DNA of 64,000 bases from Limanda limanda (taxonomy: Eukaryota; Chordata; Actinopteri; Pleuronectiformes; Pleuronectidae), in assembly GCF_963576545.1 (NCBI RefSeq), contig NC_083641.1, forward strand, positions 13,324,893 to 13,388,892, given 5' to 3'. The position numbers were made by a program, and so were the translations under genes. Under the pieces are notes generated by a model. That model had not been told where the DNA came from and searched no databases. It saw only the letters and a program-made list of their open reading frames with translations. This document shows, piece after piece, positions 1 through 27,323 of this stretch (its first letter is position 1; each line of letters opens with the position of its first letter).

Positions 1-1065
1 TTTGTTATAGACATAGTTTAGAGTATCAGAGTGCGGACTGAATGATCGCCATTGCTCAGAAGATGTATATTTGTGAAATAACTGTGTGAAGACCTCAGAT
101 TTTATGTCATTTCACTTCTTTCTATTCTAAGTTATGTATACAGCCACTAGTGGATATTTTGCAGATACAACAGCATTTTCTTTCAGTTGTCAGTGCACAT
201 AAATTTGTTTTATAAGAAGGAACTAGAGATGTAGCCGTCATAGAAATTACTCTGTCCTGAAAGCACCGACCGGTCGCGAATTGCTGCTGCACTCCAAAGG
301 AAATGTTCGGAAACTTAAAGTTCTCAGATTGTGCCTCGTAGGAAACCTGACACTTTGGGCTGTGGGGGTTTTGTGTTACAATATGCCATATTCAGTTTTA
401 CCTCACAATGCTTTTAAATAGGAAATGCTGCAGAGTCGGGGAAAGATAAGAGTTACACGAAGAGAGATCTCTGTAATGGACGCCACTGTATGTAGGCAGT
501 GTGTGGACGGGGTGACAGTTACTGAGCGAAAGAGTGGATGTGGATGTGTGGGTGAGAAAATAAGCGAGAGAGAGAGAGAGAACTGGAGGCAGTTGGTCTA
601 AGATCAGGAGAGAAGTCTTTAGTGTAACCGCTCGTTACAAAGCTGCTGTTGACAGAGATGAGGCAAACCTCAAGTGATCCACTAGAATTTCTTAAAATAT
701 CTCCCCTTTTATGCAGCCCCTGATTAGTGCGGGTGAAGGTAGATGAAAGCAAAAAATTGCAATCATGGTATTTAAATATATAATTTTTCTTTGAGAGTGT
801 CTCATGAGGATGAATTAGGGAGGAAGGTTAATTGGTGAGTAAAGTGGTTTGATGTATGGGTTCTATCTACACTGGGAAACCCATTAGCAAGACTGGATGA
901 AATGTATTGATCTGCTGTGGTTTGATACATGGACTGAATATTTTTACTATAAAGTTTTTGAAGGCCAGATTTGTTTGTAAAATAGCCACTTTCTCTTTCT
1001 CCTAAGACAAAGTAGTAGGGCCATGTTGAAGGGGAAAAATGTCATTATATTTTAAGAAGAAATTC

Positions 1066-1345
1066 CTTATATTACAATACTAAAGTTTTAAGTTAATAAG
1101 AAAAGGTCATAATATTCTAAAAATATATTTTATGAGAAACAAATCAAAACACTATACTAATAGTGTTGTAATTTAACGAGAAATGTCATAATTTTACAAG
1201 AACAAAGTTGTTATTTAATGAGAAAACATCATATTACAACAGTAAGGTCGTACATTTATAAGAAAAAAGTCATAATATTACGGCTTTATTCTTGTAACAT
1301 TCTGACCTTATTCTTGTTATTGAACAACTCTATTCTCATAATAAA
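1066..1345. repeat. degenerate AT-rich tandem repeat
   Basis: Variants of a short phrase like AAGTCATAATATTA and GAGAAAAAAGTCATAAT recur in tandem and then appear inverted (TTATTCTTGTAACATTCTGAC). The inversion makes a loose fold-back. This type of degenerate repeat is common in teleost intergenic DNA. Confidence 0.6.
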
Positions 1346-3956
1346 AGGACTTCATTCTGGAGATCTAAGCATTTTTTCCCCTCTTTAAATGAACTTAATA
1401 CATTGTATTCTCAAGTATTTTCTCTCATGTGTGATTTTCCCATTTCTGTTCTTTTTAAACCACTGTTTCATATGTACCTGCCTTTTTCATGTGCAATATG
1501 AAGTATCTGCCTCTGTGATGTTGCATAGATTCCTATGTAAATACCTATGCCTCTTGTTAAATTATTCCTTTAGGTCTGGGTTCTCAAAATGCATTTAAGA
1601 GTTAGATGATGATGTCTCCATTGAAAATGCTTCTATCGATGCTTTGAGCGTCCAGACCTGTGTCCGTTTTCTATACTGAGTGTGTATCTGTCCCTCCATG
1701 TTTGTTTTTGAAAGTCAGGGCTCAATGTGCCAAGCAAACATTTTTCTACTTCCTGGCCAAGCTGCAACGGAAACACAGACGCACACTAAATTAGATTATT
1801 TTTTTATTTTTAATGTTGGCGTGTTGACGAGGGCTATATCCATATAAAACTTTTCTGATTCATCATGACCAGGTCTGAAATATGCAGCTCATCCAGGAAG
1901 TACGAACCCAAATCTATTTCCCATCATCACAGAGCAGCGAGAATCAAACCTGTGATGTAACGTCATCTAAACGATCACCTGTGACGTCATTGTTAAAAGT
2001 GGCAAACGTATATTTGCTGTGAATATCAAAGAGAAAATGTTACTTGATTGTCTTTCATTATTACAATGGGAAGTATTTCATTTCTGTAATGTATTTAAAG
2101 TGGTTGCATCCTGTTCTCTCTTTTTATTTTCCATGCCATGTTTGAACAACCCCGAGTGTTAGACATTTAGACAGAGGGGAGGAAAGAAAAATATATGTGT
2201 ATTTAGGATATACACATGATAGTCTACCACGGACCCCAAACGTAATCTGACATGTATAAATAATGCTTATACTGAGAACTAAACGCAGTCATCTGTTGAT
2301 TTGTTTGAGTTCTGAGTGCTGGTGGTCTTTTCTTGTTCAGGTCTAATGAACGAGGACATTTTCTGGCAAGAAGACAAATGGGTGATATTTTGATTTTTTT
2401 TTCTTGTCTTTCTTGGAATAAATCTGGTGAAAGGCTTCTTGGTTGTTGTCTCTAAAAAATGCACAACACACCGCACATTACTGTAGCTTCACCGTACTCT
2501 CTAATGTTACTTCACCATGAAAGTGCACCTGGTTGTGTTTGGATCAGGTGACATTAGGCCTCAGTGGCACTGATCTTCCCGTCACAGGGACCTCCTTGTT
2601 GATCCTGTCGACCCACACTGATACTGTATTATCATGGCCAGATTAACACACTGGGGGCTGTCGGAGGTGAAAATCTATTACAATCTACTTCTCATCAGTC
2701 AGCATTATCTCCTCTTCCACACTAATTAAAATAAGACAAACCTTAGTAAATTAGTGTGACATCTCATACATGTCCACTGCGCCAGATCCTCTGTATGAGA
2801 CTCACACTTAAATGATGAAGCATAAATGACTGCAAAGAGACAAACAATACCCATAAAGAGACACACAACAATCACAAGTACACAATATAACATGTTGTAG
2901 TTATTTTCTGGTCTCAGGCTTCTATATGTGGCGGGTAGGGGGACTTTTACCTCGTCTAGTCCATGGGCACATTCTCTCATTATTAATTCATGATCACTTT
3001 ATAACTTTTACTCGTAAAGTCAGTCACAAATCTGTGTTCTTCTTCTACATCACTGAAAAATAACCACCAACATATTTCCTTCAGGAGTCGTACGTATGTC
3101 CATTGGTCGCTGGACTTATTGGTCTTAATGAACTTAATGAAGCCTCTTTAATCAAAGATGAAACATCCTCAAGAAACACAAGTCCAGTTATCTATGTACA
3201 ACATGTGTACAACTCCTGAAGAGGCCATGATCTGATGACGACTGAGAACCTTCACACATAACTAACATAAGTCTAACAGCCTCAGGAGGTCAGTTGGAGC
3301 GCTGATTAAATAAATGCTCTAATAATCAAAACTACCTGCTTAATAGTTGTTATAAAGATATCCTAATGTCAGTAATGGAAGGCGATTTACTTATCTACTT
3401 TGCTTAAGTACAATTTTGTGGTATTTGTATTTTAATAGTTTCTTATAATGCTTCTTTATATTCACAGTTCAGAGCCAAATACTGTACTTTTTAGTCAACC
3501 GCATTTATCTAACAATAAGGTTATAAAATACGATGTTGTATTCTAAATTAATGGACTGTCCCTAATGACAAGTAAAGCTGAAAATCTGTTTAAGGCATAT
3601 CTTTAGCAAAAATACCAAATGTTTTATGATAACTGCATCTCAAATGTGAGTATATACTGCTTGCCCTTGTGTGTTCTTTAAACATTATAAATTATGAGGT
3701 TTGGAGCATAGGTTTGGACCAAATAAACACTACCATTGAGGTGGAGCAGATTTTCAATTCTTCTCTACAGAGTTGTGATTCTTTATTTTCTTTATGGAAT
3801 AATCTGCGGATTATGGTTTGATTTGTTGAACAGTCACTTCTCCAGAGAGTACCTTTACTTTTCATTATTTAAGTAGGCCTACATATTCCTGACCATACTT
3901 ATCTGTTGTCACTTACGTACTTTTTATTAACTACGTTTTTTGAAAGCGTGAATGAG

Positions 3957-4032
3957 TAGTACGTAGTAGATGTAGTAGTAATAGATGTAGTAGTAGTAGA
4001 TGTAGTAGTAGTAGTAGTAGTAGTAGTAGTAC
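3957..4032 (+). repeat. (TAG)n / (GTA)n microsatellite
   Basis: A run of GTA triplets interrupted by GAT lies about 330 bp upstream of the cul3 start codon. It marks the upstream edge of the promoter region. Confidence 0.9.
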
Positions 4033-4079
4033 ATTAGTGATGTATTATTTCTCTACCGTGGTAGTAGTGGTTTGCGTTC

Positions 4080-4357
4080 CGGTGCCAGAGAAGTTGACAA
4101 GTAGTTCGGATGTTGAAGTATCGCGGTACTTGGGCTACGGGAGCTCTGCGCAGTGAGAAGTCAGCGCCTCCGCCATTGCTGCATGAACAGGTCTGGGATC
4201 TGGCGTCGGGCTGTCAACAATAAACTTGCGGCGCCGCGACGCGGAGCTACGAGGTCGAGTGAAAGCTCGTCGGCTGCTCCAAGAGCCAGTCGTCCCCCCC
4301 CGTCCCTCCCCGGAGAACACGTTCATGTGAAGACAGAGCCCCACGGACGAGGCAACC
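4080..4357 (+). promoter_or_regulatory. cul3: cul3 promoter and 5' UTR (GC-rich)
   Basis: Base composition changes abruptly from AT-rich to GC- and CpG-rich just before the cul3 initiation codon, and this continues through exon 1 into intron 1 (to about 4480). That is typical of a CpG-island promoter of a broadly expressed gene. No TATA box was identified and the transcription start cannot be placed. Confidence 0.6.
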
Positions 4358-19587
<15,230 letters not shown>

Positions 19588-20612
19588 AACAAGTGAATTC
19601 AAAGAAAGCTAACACGGAGTTGAGAGTTTTTTGTGGACTGCTATGCTTTGAATGAACTTGGAAGTGCTTTCATCATTGATTCTGGGAAACACTGGGAAGC
19701 TTAACTTTTCTTCCATAAATTGTGTAAAACGAAAAAAAAGAAAAACTAAATCATTCATGAGATGGAGGAGTTTTCTAGCAATATTAGATTTCTTCTGCGG
19801 AGAGAAATGAAAGGAGGGGATCTAGTTTTGTATAAAAGTCAAGTTTCTTGTGGCCTTTGGCGAGAATTGGATGAGCCTGTTTGCAATTTAACCACGTGCT
19901 GTCGAGCACAAGCGTCGACATGTTAAAGCGAACGTGTGGCTACATGGAGACCGAGAAAACATTTGAATTCACTCCCCTGTTCTAAATGTCGATGTCAGTG
20001 TGTTATGTTTGTGTTTTGTGGCACAACGATGGCTGTACAGGTTGACAGACACTCTTGGCCTTTTTCTTTCCAGAGGATTTTAAATTTAAAGAAGAGGACA
20101 AAGTGTTAGCTGGTACAGACCTGGTTTACAACAGCAGTGAAAACATTTTGAGCACTTGAGAAATCTTGAAGAGTGCTTTGTTTATGTTGCAAATACGTCT
20201 GTTTTTTTTTTTTTAGGTTGTTTTAGTTACCGCACCTCACTTCGCTGAAATATTTAATGCCATTTTCAATATTTGTGCCAGGTCTGTACTGGTGGTTACG
20301 GAGATCAAGAGCTCTAGCTTCAGAAATGCTGTCTGGTCTCTCATGACACATTCTTCACCTCAGGCCTGTTCTGTGATCGGCCAAAAAATGAAAACGATCT
20401 CCTCTCTTTGAATGGAAGGTTCCTTGTGGTGCAGGTCTCAAAGAGGATTTTTTTCATTCTCGACTGCATTTTGAACAGGTGGAACGAGCTCAGCACCGTG
20501 TTCTAATGTGTACAAATTGTAAAATAATTATTGTACTCACTGCTAAGGTGGATTGTACAGGGCCTTGTTTTCATCATATTAAATGTAGAATTAAAATAAA
20601 TAATGGGTTTCT
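19588..20612 (+). other. cul3: cul3 3' UTR with poly(A) signal
   Basis: Non-coding sequence follows the stop codon without another splice acceptor. A canonical AATAAA lies at 20595-20600 in an AT-rich context, the best candidate for the 3' end of cul3 mRNA. The exact cleavage site cannot be seen. Confidence 0.6.
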
Positions 20613-21968
20613 CTGTTTCTTGTTAGACGTCTTTCATCAGCAGGCCTGCCTCTTGAACCATGATTAAAGCTTAATGTTGTTGGCAAGCCACAGGCAAAAC
20701 TTGATTTAAGTGTAATGTTTTTCATTGCAAGCTTATATTCATAAAAATAACCACTCACCTAATCTTTTAAGTTTTGTTGAAACAGTTCAGAGTTGCGAAT
20801 GTAACTATAAGTTAATTGTGGAGGCTGTGGTTGTTGAACTATTGAATCATACACATTGTGTTTATATTTATTTGTTGGTATAAAAGGAGCAAAAACAAAT
20901 ATCACACACCACAAACTACAAAGGTTTTTGAAAGAAGAACCAAGAGAGGTAAATAAATGTAAACACTGTTGATTTTAGAATAAGTAGGATGAAATAACAT
21001 GGAAAAGTCAACGTTTGAATATTTCCCAATGTCATGGCTATTTTATGTGTTAACATTGTTTTGTCATATGCTGACCACTCTATATTTGAAGAGAAGGTGT
21101 TTTCTAGGAATGCAATGCACATAACTTCCATTTTTAATATCTATGTTATTCATAACAAATGCACACATTTCTTTAGTTAAGCTTTTTAATGTTGTTATTT
21201 TGTATCACTATATTTGTATTTAATCACTTATGTCAATTGCATAATGTGTTTTTACAGATGAACTCAAAGAGACACTTTGACCTATCATAGTATGAACTGC
21301 CTAGATGTGAATGATAACATGAGTTACACTGAAATGAAAGAGTTGTTGTTGTGAACAGGAACACTTAGCTGTTTCTTATTCTAGATATTCCAGAGTGTTT
21401 ATAGACTTGCATGCACATCAGGCTGGACAGTACAACAATAACTATTGTAATGGAATTTGAATCATTATCTATATAACAAAGGTTCAATATACAGTGTATA
21501 GAGATATGTTGCTATATAATGAGGAGGTCCACCTGGAGACATTTGTACGTGGATCTACCTCCAAATCCGCCCTCCACACGCCCACTTTCTACCATAAATG
21601 GTCAATGCAAATCACGGCATGAATATCAAATTATGCTGCTGACCAATGGGTTTCCACCGTGAGTCATGACGGAGTCACAGTATCAAGTGATGTGAAGAGG
21701 AGGCGAAACTTTCTGACACTGACATCGAGGTGTTTGTTATTGAGGTGGAGGTGGAGAACCATTTTATTGGACAGCAGTGATGTCCTATATAAAGAAAATA
21801 CACTGATACTCTGCCGCTGCTGTGGATAACACAATGTGTGAGATCAGAAATCACTGAACCCTCGCATCCTCCTCGTCCTTCCATTCGCATGCACACATCA
21901 CGCAGATCCCCGCACCATTGTCACATCAGTATTTATTTATTTAGAGCATCGGACCGATTCCCTCACAT
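20613..21968. other. intergenic DNA, no gene seen
   Basis: AT-rich sequence with no convincing exon, RNA gene or complete mobile element on either strand. Confidence 0.5.
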
Positions 21969-22304
21969 CAGGGCCGGCCCTTGCAATGTTGGCACCCTAG
22001 GCGAGATTTCAAATTGGTGCTCCCCAACATACACATGCAAACTGTCATGCATCCACAATAACTTTTGGACTGTATACAGATGCATACACAGGCAGACAAA
22101 ATTGTAATCTATAAAAAACAATAAAAATATATAACAAAAAATATAAAGAGTCTGAAATCAGCAAAAAAATCAATTGCAAAATATATTACACTATGTAGAA
22201 TTAAATTAATTAAATATAAAAAAGAAAAATTAAATTAAATTAATAAAAAAAAGAAAAACCTGCGCGCGCAGTTCTAGGATGTGCGCAATGGTCTTCTGCG
22301 CTGA
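21969..22304. mobile_element. possible hAT/MITE remnant (CAGGGCCGGCCC end)
   Basis: Starts with CAGGGCCGGCCCTTGCAA, a terminal motif I associate with a widespread fish DNA element, followed by AT-rich non-coding sequence. No matching right end was found, so it may be truncated or interrupted by the adjacent tandem array. Confidence 0.4.
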
Positions 22305-24042
22305 TTAAGAGATTTTTCAAAATAAGTCCAACATGTGTACAATCAAATCAGTTAATTTCTGGATATTTCAAAGTTCTATAAAAACACTTTGCTCAATAAG
22401 TTCAGAGAGAGACTGGTATGTCTGTGTTCAGGACCTCTTTGACTACCTACATACTGAATATTCAACATATTTACTGTATAGATTAAGAGATTTTTCAAAG
22501 TAAAGTCCAACATGTGTACGATCAAATCAGTTCATATCTGGATATTTCAAAGTTCTATAAAAACACTAAAGATTTTTACTGTATATATTTGGAGATTTTA
22601 AAGTCCAACATTTTTACTGTGGAATAGATAATTTCAGGATAATTCAAAGTACTGTAAAAACACTTTGCTCAATAAGTTCAGAGAGAGACTGATATGCCTG
22701 TGTTCAGGACCACTCTGACTACCTATTTTTACTCTATATATTTGGAGATTTTTCAAAGTAAAGTCCAACATGTGTACAATCAAATCAGTTAATTTCTGGA
22801 TATTTCAAAGTTCTATAAAAACACTTTGCTCAATAAGTTCAGAGAGAGACTGGTATGCCTGTGTTCAGGACCTCTCTTAGTACCTACATACATACTGAAT
22901 ATTAAACTTTTTACTGCATAGATTAAGAGATTTTTCAAAGTAAAGTCTAACATTTTCACTGCGGAATAGATCATTTCAGGATACTTCAAAGTACTGTAAA
23001 AACACTTTGCTCAATTAGTTTAGAGCGAGACTGACATGCCTGTGTTCAGGACCTCTCTGACTACCTACATACTGAATATCAAACATATTTACTGTATAGT
23101 TTAAGAGATTTTTCAAAATAAGTCCAACATGTGTACAATCAAATCAGTTAATTTCTGGATATTTCAAAGTTCTATAAAAACACTTTGCTCAATAAGTTCA
23201 GAGAGAGACTGGTATGTCTGTGTTCAGGACCTCTTTGACTACCTACATACTGAATATTCAACATATTTACTGTATAGATTAAGAGATTTTTCAAAGTAAA
23301 GTCCAACATGTGTACGATCAAATCAGTTCATATCTGGATATTTCAAAGTTCTATAAAAACACTAAAGATTTTTACTGTATATATTTGGAGATTTTAAAGT
23401 CCAACATTTTTACTGTGGAATAGATAATTTCAGGATAATTCAAAGTACTGTAAAAACACTTTGCTCAATAAGTTCAGAGAGAGACTGATATGCCTGTGTT
23501 CAGGACCACTCTGACTACCTATTTTTACTCTATATATTTGGAGATTTTTCAAAGTAAAGTCCAACATGTGTACAATCAAATCAGTTAATTTCTGGATATT
23601 TCAAAGTTCTATAAAAACACTTTGCTCAATAAGTTCAGAGAGAGACTGGTATGCCTGTGTTCAGGACCTCTCTTAGTACCTACATACATACTGAATATTA
23701 AACTTTTTACTGCATAGATTAAGAGATTTTTCAAAGTAAAGTCTAACATTTTCACTGCGGAATAGATCATTTCAGGATACTTCAAAGTACTGTAAAAACA
23801 CTTTGCTCAATTAGTTTAGAGCGAGACTGACATGCCTGTGTTCAGGACCTCTCTGACTACCTACATACTGAATATCAAACATATTTACTGTATAGTTTAA
23901 GAGATTTTTCAAAATAAGTCCAACATGTGTACAATCAAATCAGTTAATTTCTGGATATTTCAAAGTTCTATAAAAACACTTTGCTCAATAAGTTCAGAGA
24001 GAGACTGGTATGTCTGTGTTCAGGACCTCTCTGACTACCTCC
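22305..24042 (+). repeat. 796-bp higher-order tandem repeat, ~2.2 copies
   Basis: The phrase TTAAGAGATTTTTCAAAATA begins at 22305, 23101 and 23897, exactly 796 bp apart, and copies are almost identical along the parts compared. Each 796-bp unit is itself built of about five diverged subunits of roughly 107-182 bp that share the phrases GATTTTTCAAAGTAAAGTC, CAAAGTTCTATAAAAACACT and CAGAGAGAGACTGGTATG. The third copy stops after about 145 bp. No coding frame is conserved through it. Confidence 0.9.
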
Positions 24043-24439
24043 CTAATATCTTGATGTACAGTTTTAATTATCTTTACATACTTTATTATCTTGCCTACCT
24101 TTTTATCTTGATATACTTTAGTATTTTGATATACTTTATTATCTCTTGTCAGAGCGTGCTGTGCTTCTGTAAAATGGAGCAGTGGATGAGTGTTTAATGC
24201 TCTTAACAAGCCCAGTGTTTAATGGTCAGGCTCCACTCTGCACTGGTAAATCTCTCTGCTCCGTCTGCTCCCCTTTGTCCTCCTGTCGTTAGACGCCTGC
24301 CATCTGCTCCATGTTATTATTATAGGCGGATTTAGATGTAAAGTAGCTGCTGCTCCCTTTCGCCCACATTCAGCCCAAGGAGCTGGTGCTGGACACGTGT
24401 CCCCAGGCTCGGTTTGTTCTCCTGTTTGTTTCTCACAGA

Positions 24440-24748
24440 GCTGAACTTCGCCTCATTCTTAACTCCACGGTGTACGGTTGCCTGGTGACGTCAGCGTCCC
24501 AGCACAGAATTCCCTTTTCTTTTCATCAGCAGCAGCAGAGTTAGCTTTAGCATTAGCATCCTGCGGAGAGCCATCAGCCAGGATGCTTTTCACTCTCAGC
24601 CCGGACTGCTGCTCCGGACTCCGCCTGCACTCCTCGCCCGGAACCCTCCTCCGCATGTGAGGCTGTGGACCGGCCGATGCTCCGAGGAGCCGCGGTGCCG
24701 AAGAGAAGCCGACGATGAGAACGTGGACTCCGGCGCTGAGACTGACGA
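24440..24748 (+). promoter_or_regulatory. fam124b: fam124b promoter and probable non-coding first exon
   Basis: A GC- and CpG-rich patch precedes a good splice donor (ACGA|GTGAGTGG at 24748/24749). The next acceptor (CCCGTTCAG, exon from 25101) leads into the start codon. This fits a short untranslated first exon from a CpG-type promoter. The transcription start is not visible. Confidence 0.45.
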
Positions 24749-25116
24749 GTGAGTGGGTCAACAGCCGTTAGCTCCGAGGCTCATGCTAGCTAACGCTGTT
24801 TTATCTCGCCCACAATGGAAAGGAATTCACCCTAAGAAAGAAACACGAGGAAAAGTGATGTTTTAAACCAGCAGTGTAACTTCTCCTCTAACTTTTCACC
24901 ACTTCGCTGCAGTTTCATGTTGCCGCTGCAGTCTTTTATGTTTGTTTTTCTCATAAATTAGTTCTTACGCTGACGTTAGGCAACAACAGATGTGTTGTCA
25001 TGGTGACCGCGGGCAAAGGGGGCAGGCGCCACAAGATGGAGACAGATTCTTTCCTGTGACCTCATCTCTCATCATGTGCTTCTCGTTTTGTCCCGTTCAG
25101 ATCAGACCGCGGCGGG

Positions 25117-27244
25117 ATGTCGTCATCAGGCAGTAAGTTCACCCTCCGCTTTCACTCATCTTTATACCCTCTAATTAGAACTCATGTTACCAAAACCCCA
25201 CATCCTACACTTCCCACAATGCAATTCAATACCTAACTCACTCGGTAGAGCCCATGCTTCCACCATGGCACAACGGTCCCTTTAAATTCAATTAAGGATT
25301 TGTCCTAAAGTCAGTCTACTGGTGCACACAACATACACAACAACTGACCATGTGGCCCAGTAGACCACAGTGAATTGTGGGATAACCACACTCTGGGTAG
25401 CACATCAATGAAGTGTTATTGCATCGTAGCAACTGTGGGCCAAGTTCACTGTGTGTTTGGATTTTTACCTCAAGGAGGCAATGTTTTTAATTAGCATTTG
25501 TTTGTCTGTTATTTGGAAAAAGCTCAAACTGCTGGACGTATTTCCACGAAACTAAATGGAAGGATGTGCTGTAGGTCACAGAAGAATCCATCTATTTTTG
25601 GAGTGGCTCCAGGAATTTTTTTTCTTCACTTCCTTTAACATTGCAAGAAGTTTTTTCTTTACATTTTCAAAGATTACCCAGGGGAGAATTCATAGATCTT
25701 GGTGAAAATCAGGCATTTTAGCAACCTGGTGGTTAAATATGGTGCAGCTTGATTGAATTTAATGGGACTGTATGCGCTCATCTGAGTTTTCAGACATGGG
25801 ACACTTGTATACCACCTGTCGGTTTGTGGATGTGGCACAGACAGTCTTAAGGTTAAATATCCGTGCCCCTTCAACTTACTTTTGTTTAGCTGATTTTTAA
25901 CTTTTTAATTTGTGTGTGTGTTTACAGTTGAGCTCACGACCAGGCGGGTCCGGCCCCAGCGGCAGCAGCAGCTCCTGCTAATGAATCTGCATCTTTTAGC
26001 CAACCCCGGGGACTCTCTGCTGCTGCAGCACACACTGGACCGCCTGCTGCGCTGGCTCTGCCCAAGCCTCCGCATCTTCCATGTGTCAGAGAGGGCCGCA
26101 CCGTTCAGGAGTTACACCCGCCTCTGTCCCGTGGCAGGTGAGGATCCCCTGAGTGGGTTTTATTCTCTCAGGTCTTTCAGTTGCAGGGATGCAAAGCCCT
26201 GATGCTTGTACATTTAATCTAATTGCACGTCCTCTGTGTTTTTTCTCTGGAAACAAAAAAAAATAATAATCAGGGTTCCTACGGTCATGAAAAACCTGGA
26301 AAAGTCATGGAATTGTAAAATGTTTACTTCCAGGCCTGGAAAAGTGCTATAAAAAAATAAGATCCCAAAAGTTTTGGAGAAGTCATGGAAATTTGTTATA
26401 TTCATATTTTCATGTCGTTCATTGACGCTGAGTTTTAAATAATTCATATGCTTTTTAAAAGAAATACGCTCAAAATATAAGCAGGGATACTCTCTCATAC
26501 TATTTGAAAAGTTCGGTTGGGGAGCAGGCGGGATAATGCACTATGCCAGGAACGTGTAGATTTAACCATGATTGGTTACAAATGGAAAAGTACATGCCAA
26601 GGGTTACAACCAGGGGTGGACTGGCCATCTGGCATACCGGGCATAATCCCGTGGGCCGTTGACCCAATGTGGGCCGGTCTGGTCCGCTATGTTGTTGTTT
26701 TGTTTTTTTTCTCTTCTTCCTCTCTAAATTCCCTCCAATTGGGCCGGCCAATTGGCTACAGAGGGCTAGCAGTGTGTTGCCAGCATCGACACATATTATT
26801 GGTCTATTGTTTGTCATTGTCAATCAATCATGGGCTGACAGGCTCAGAGAGCCCTGACAGTGCTGTCAATCACAACACAAACCGGGGGCGGGACCTCATG
26901 GCATTGGCGGGGGGAGTCGCGGGACGGGCTGCTGCTGAGACAGAAACTTAACTTAATGGATAATAAGAGTAAAAAAACGCCCGGGTGGCGCTGAGAAGCA
27001 TCGGGAAAAAAGCTGAAGTCTCTGGAGGTGGAGGCTGCTAAATGTGCCAAACTGACGGACCTATGTGGTGCCGGGTTCACCAGCCCAGCAGCAGCAGGTG
27101 CGCCGGGAGACGAGCGAGGAGGACTCGACAATGATGAGCGAGTGGAGGCAGACATGTGAGCGCGCATTTTCAATTTTCAATACATTCTCAAAACTGGCTC
27201 GTTACTTGAGCAGCGGAGGTTGGCGTCGCACGCCTCTACCCACG

Positions 27245-27323
<79 letters not shown>

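Larger units (their letters stand above)
1..4079. other. intergenic DNA upstream of cul3
   Basis: No supportable gene was found here. Open frames are short and lack splice context or a recognisable family. The stretch is AT-rich and carries a simple-repeat-like block near 1066-1345 and a trinucleotide run just before the cul3 promoter, both listed separately. A 3' UTR or distal exon of a neighbouring gene cannot be excluded. Confidence 0.5.

Noticed and set aside
2726..2980. Minus-strand 84-codon frame with a hydrophobic, membrane-like stretch
   Set aside because: Single short frame in AT-rich DNA, no family recognised, no splice or promoter context.
22305..24042. CRISPR-like spaced repeats
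   Set aside because: The repeat is a continuous 796-bp tandem with internal subunits, not short repeats with unique spacers, and the genome is a vertebrate.
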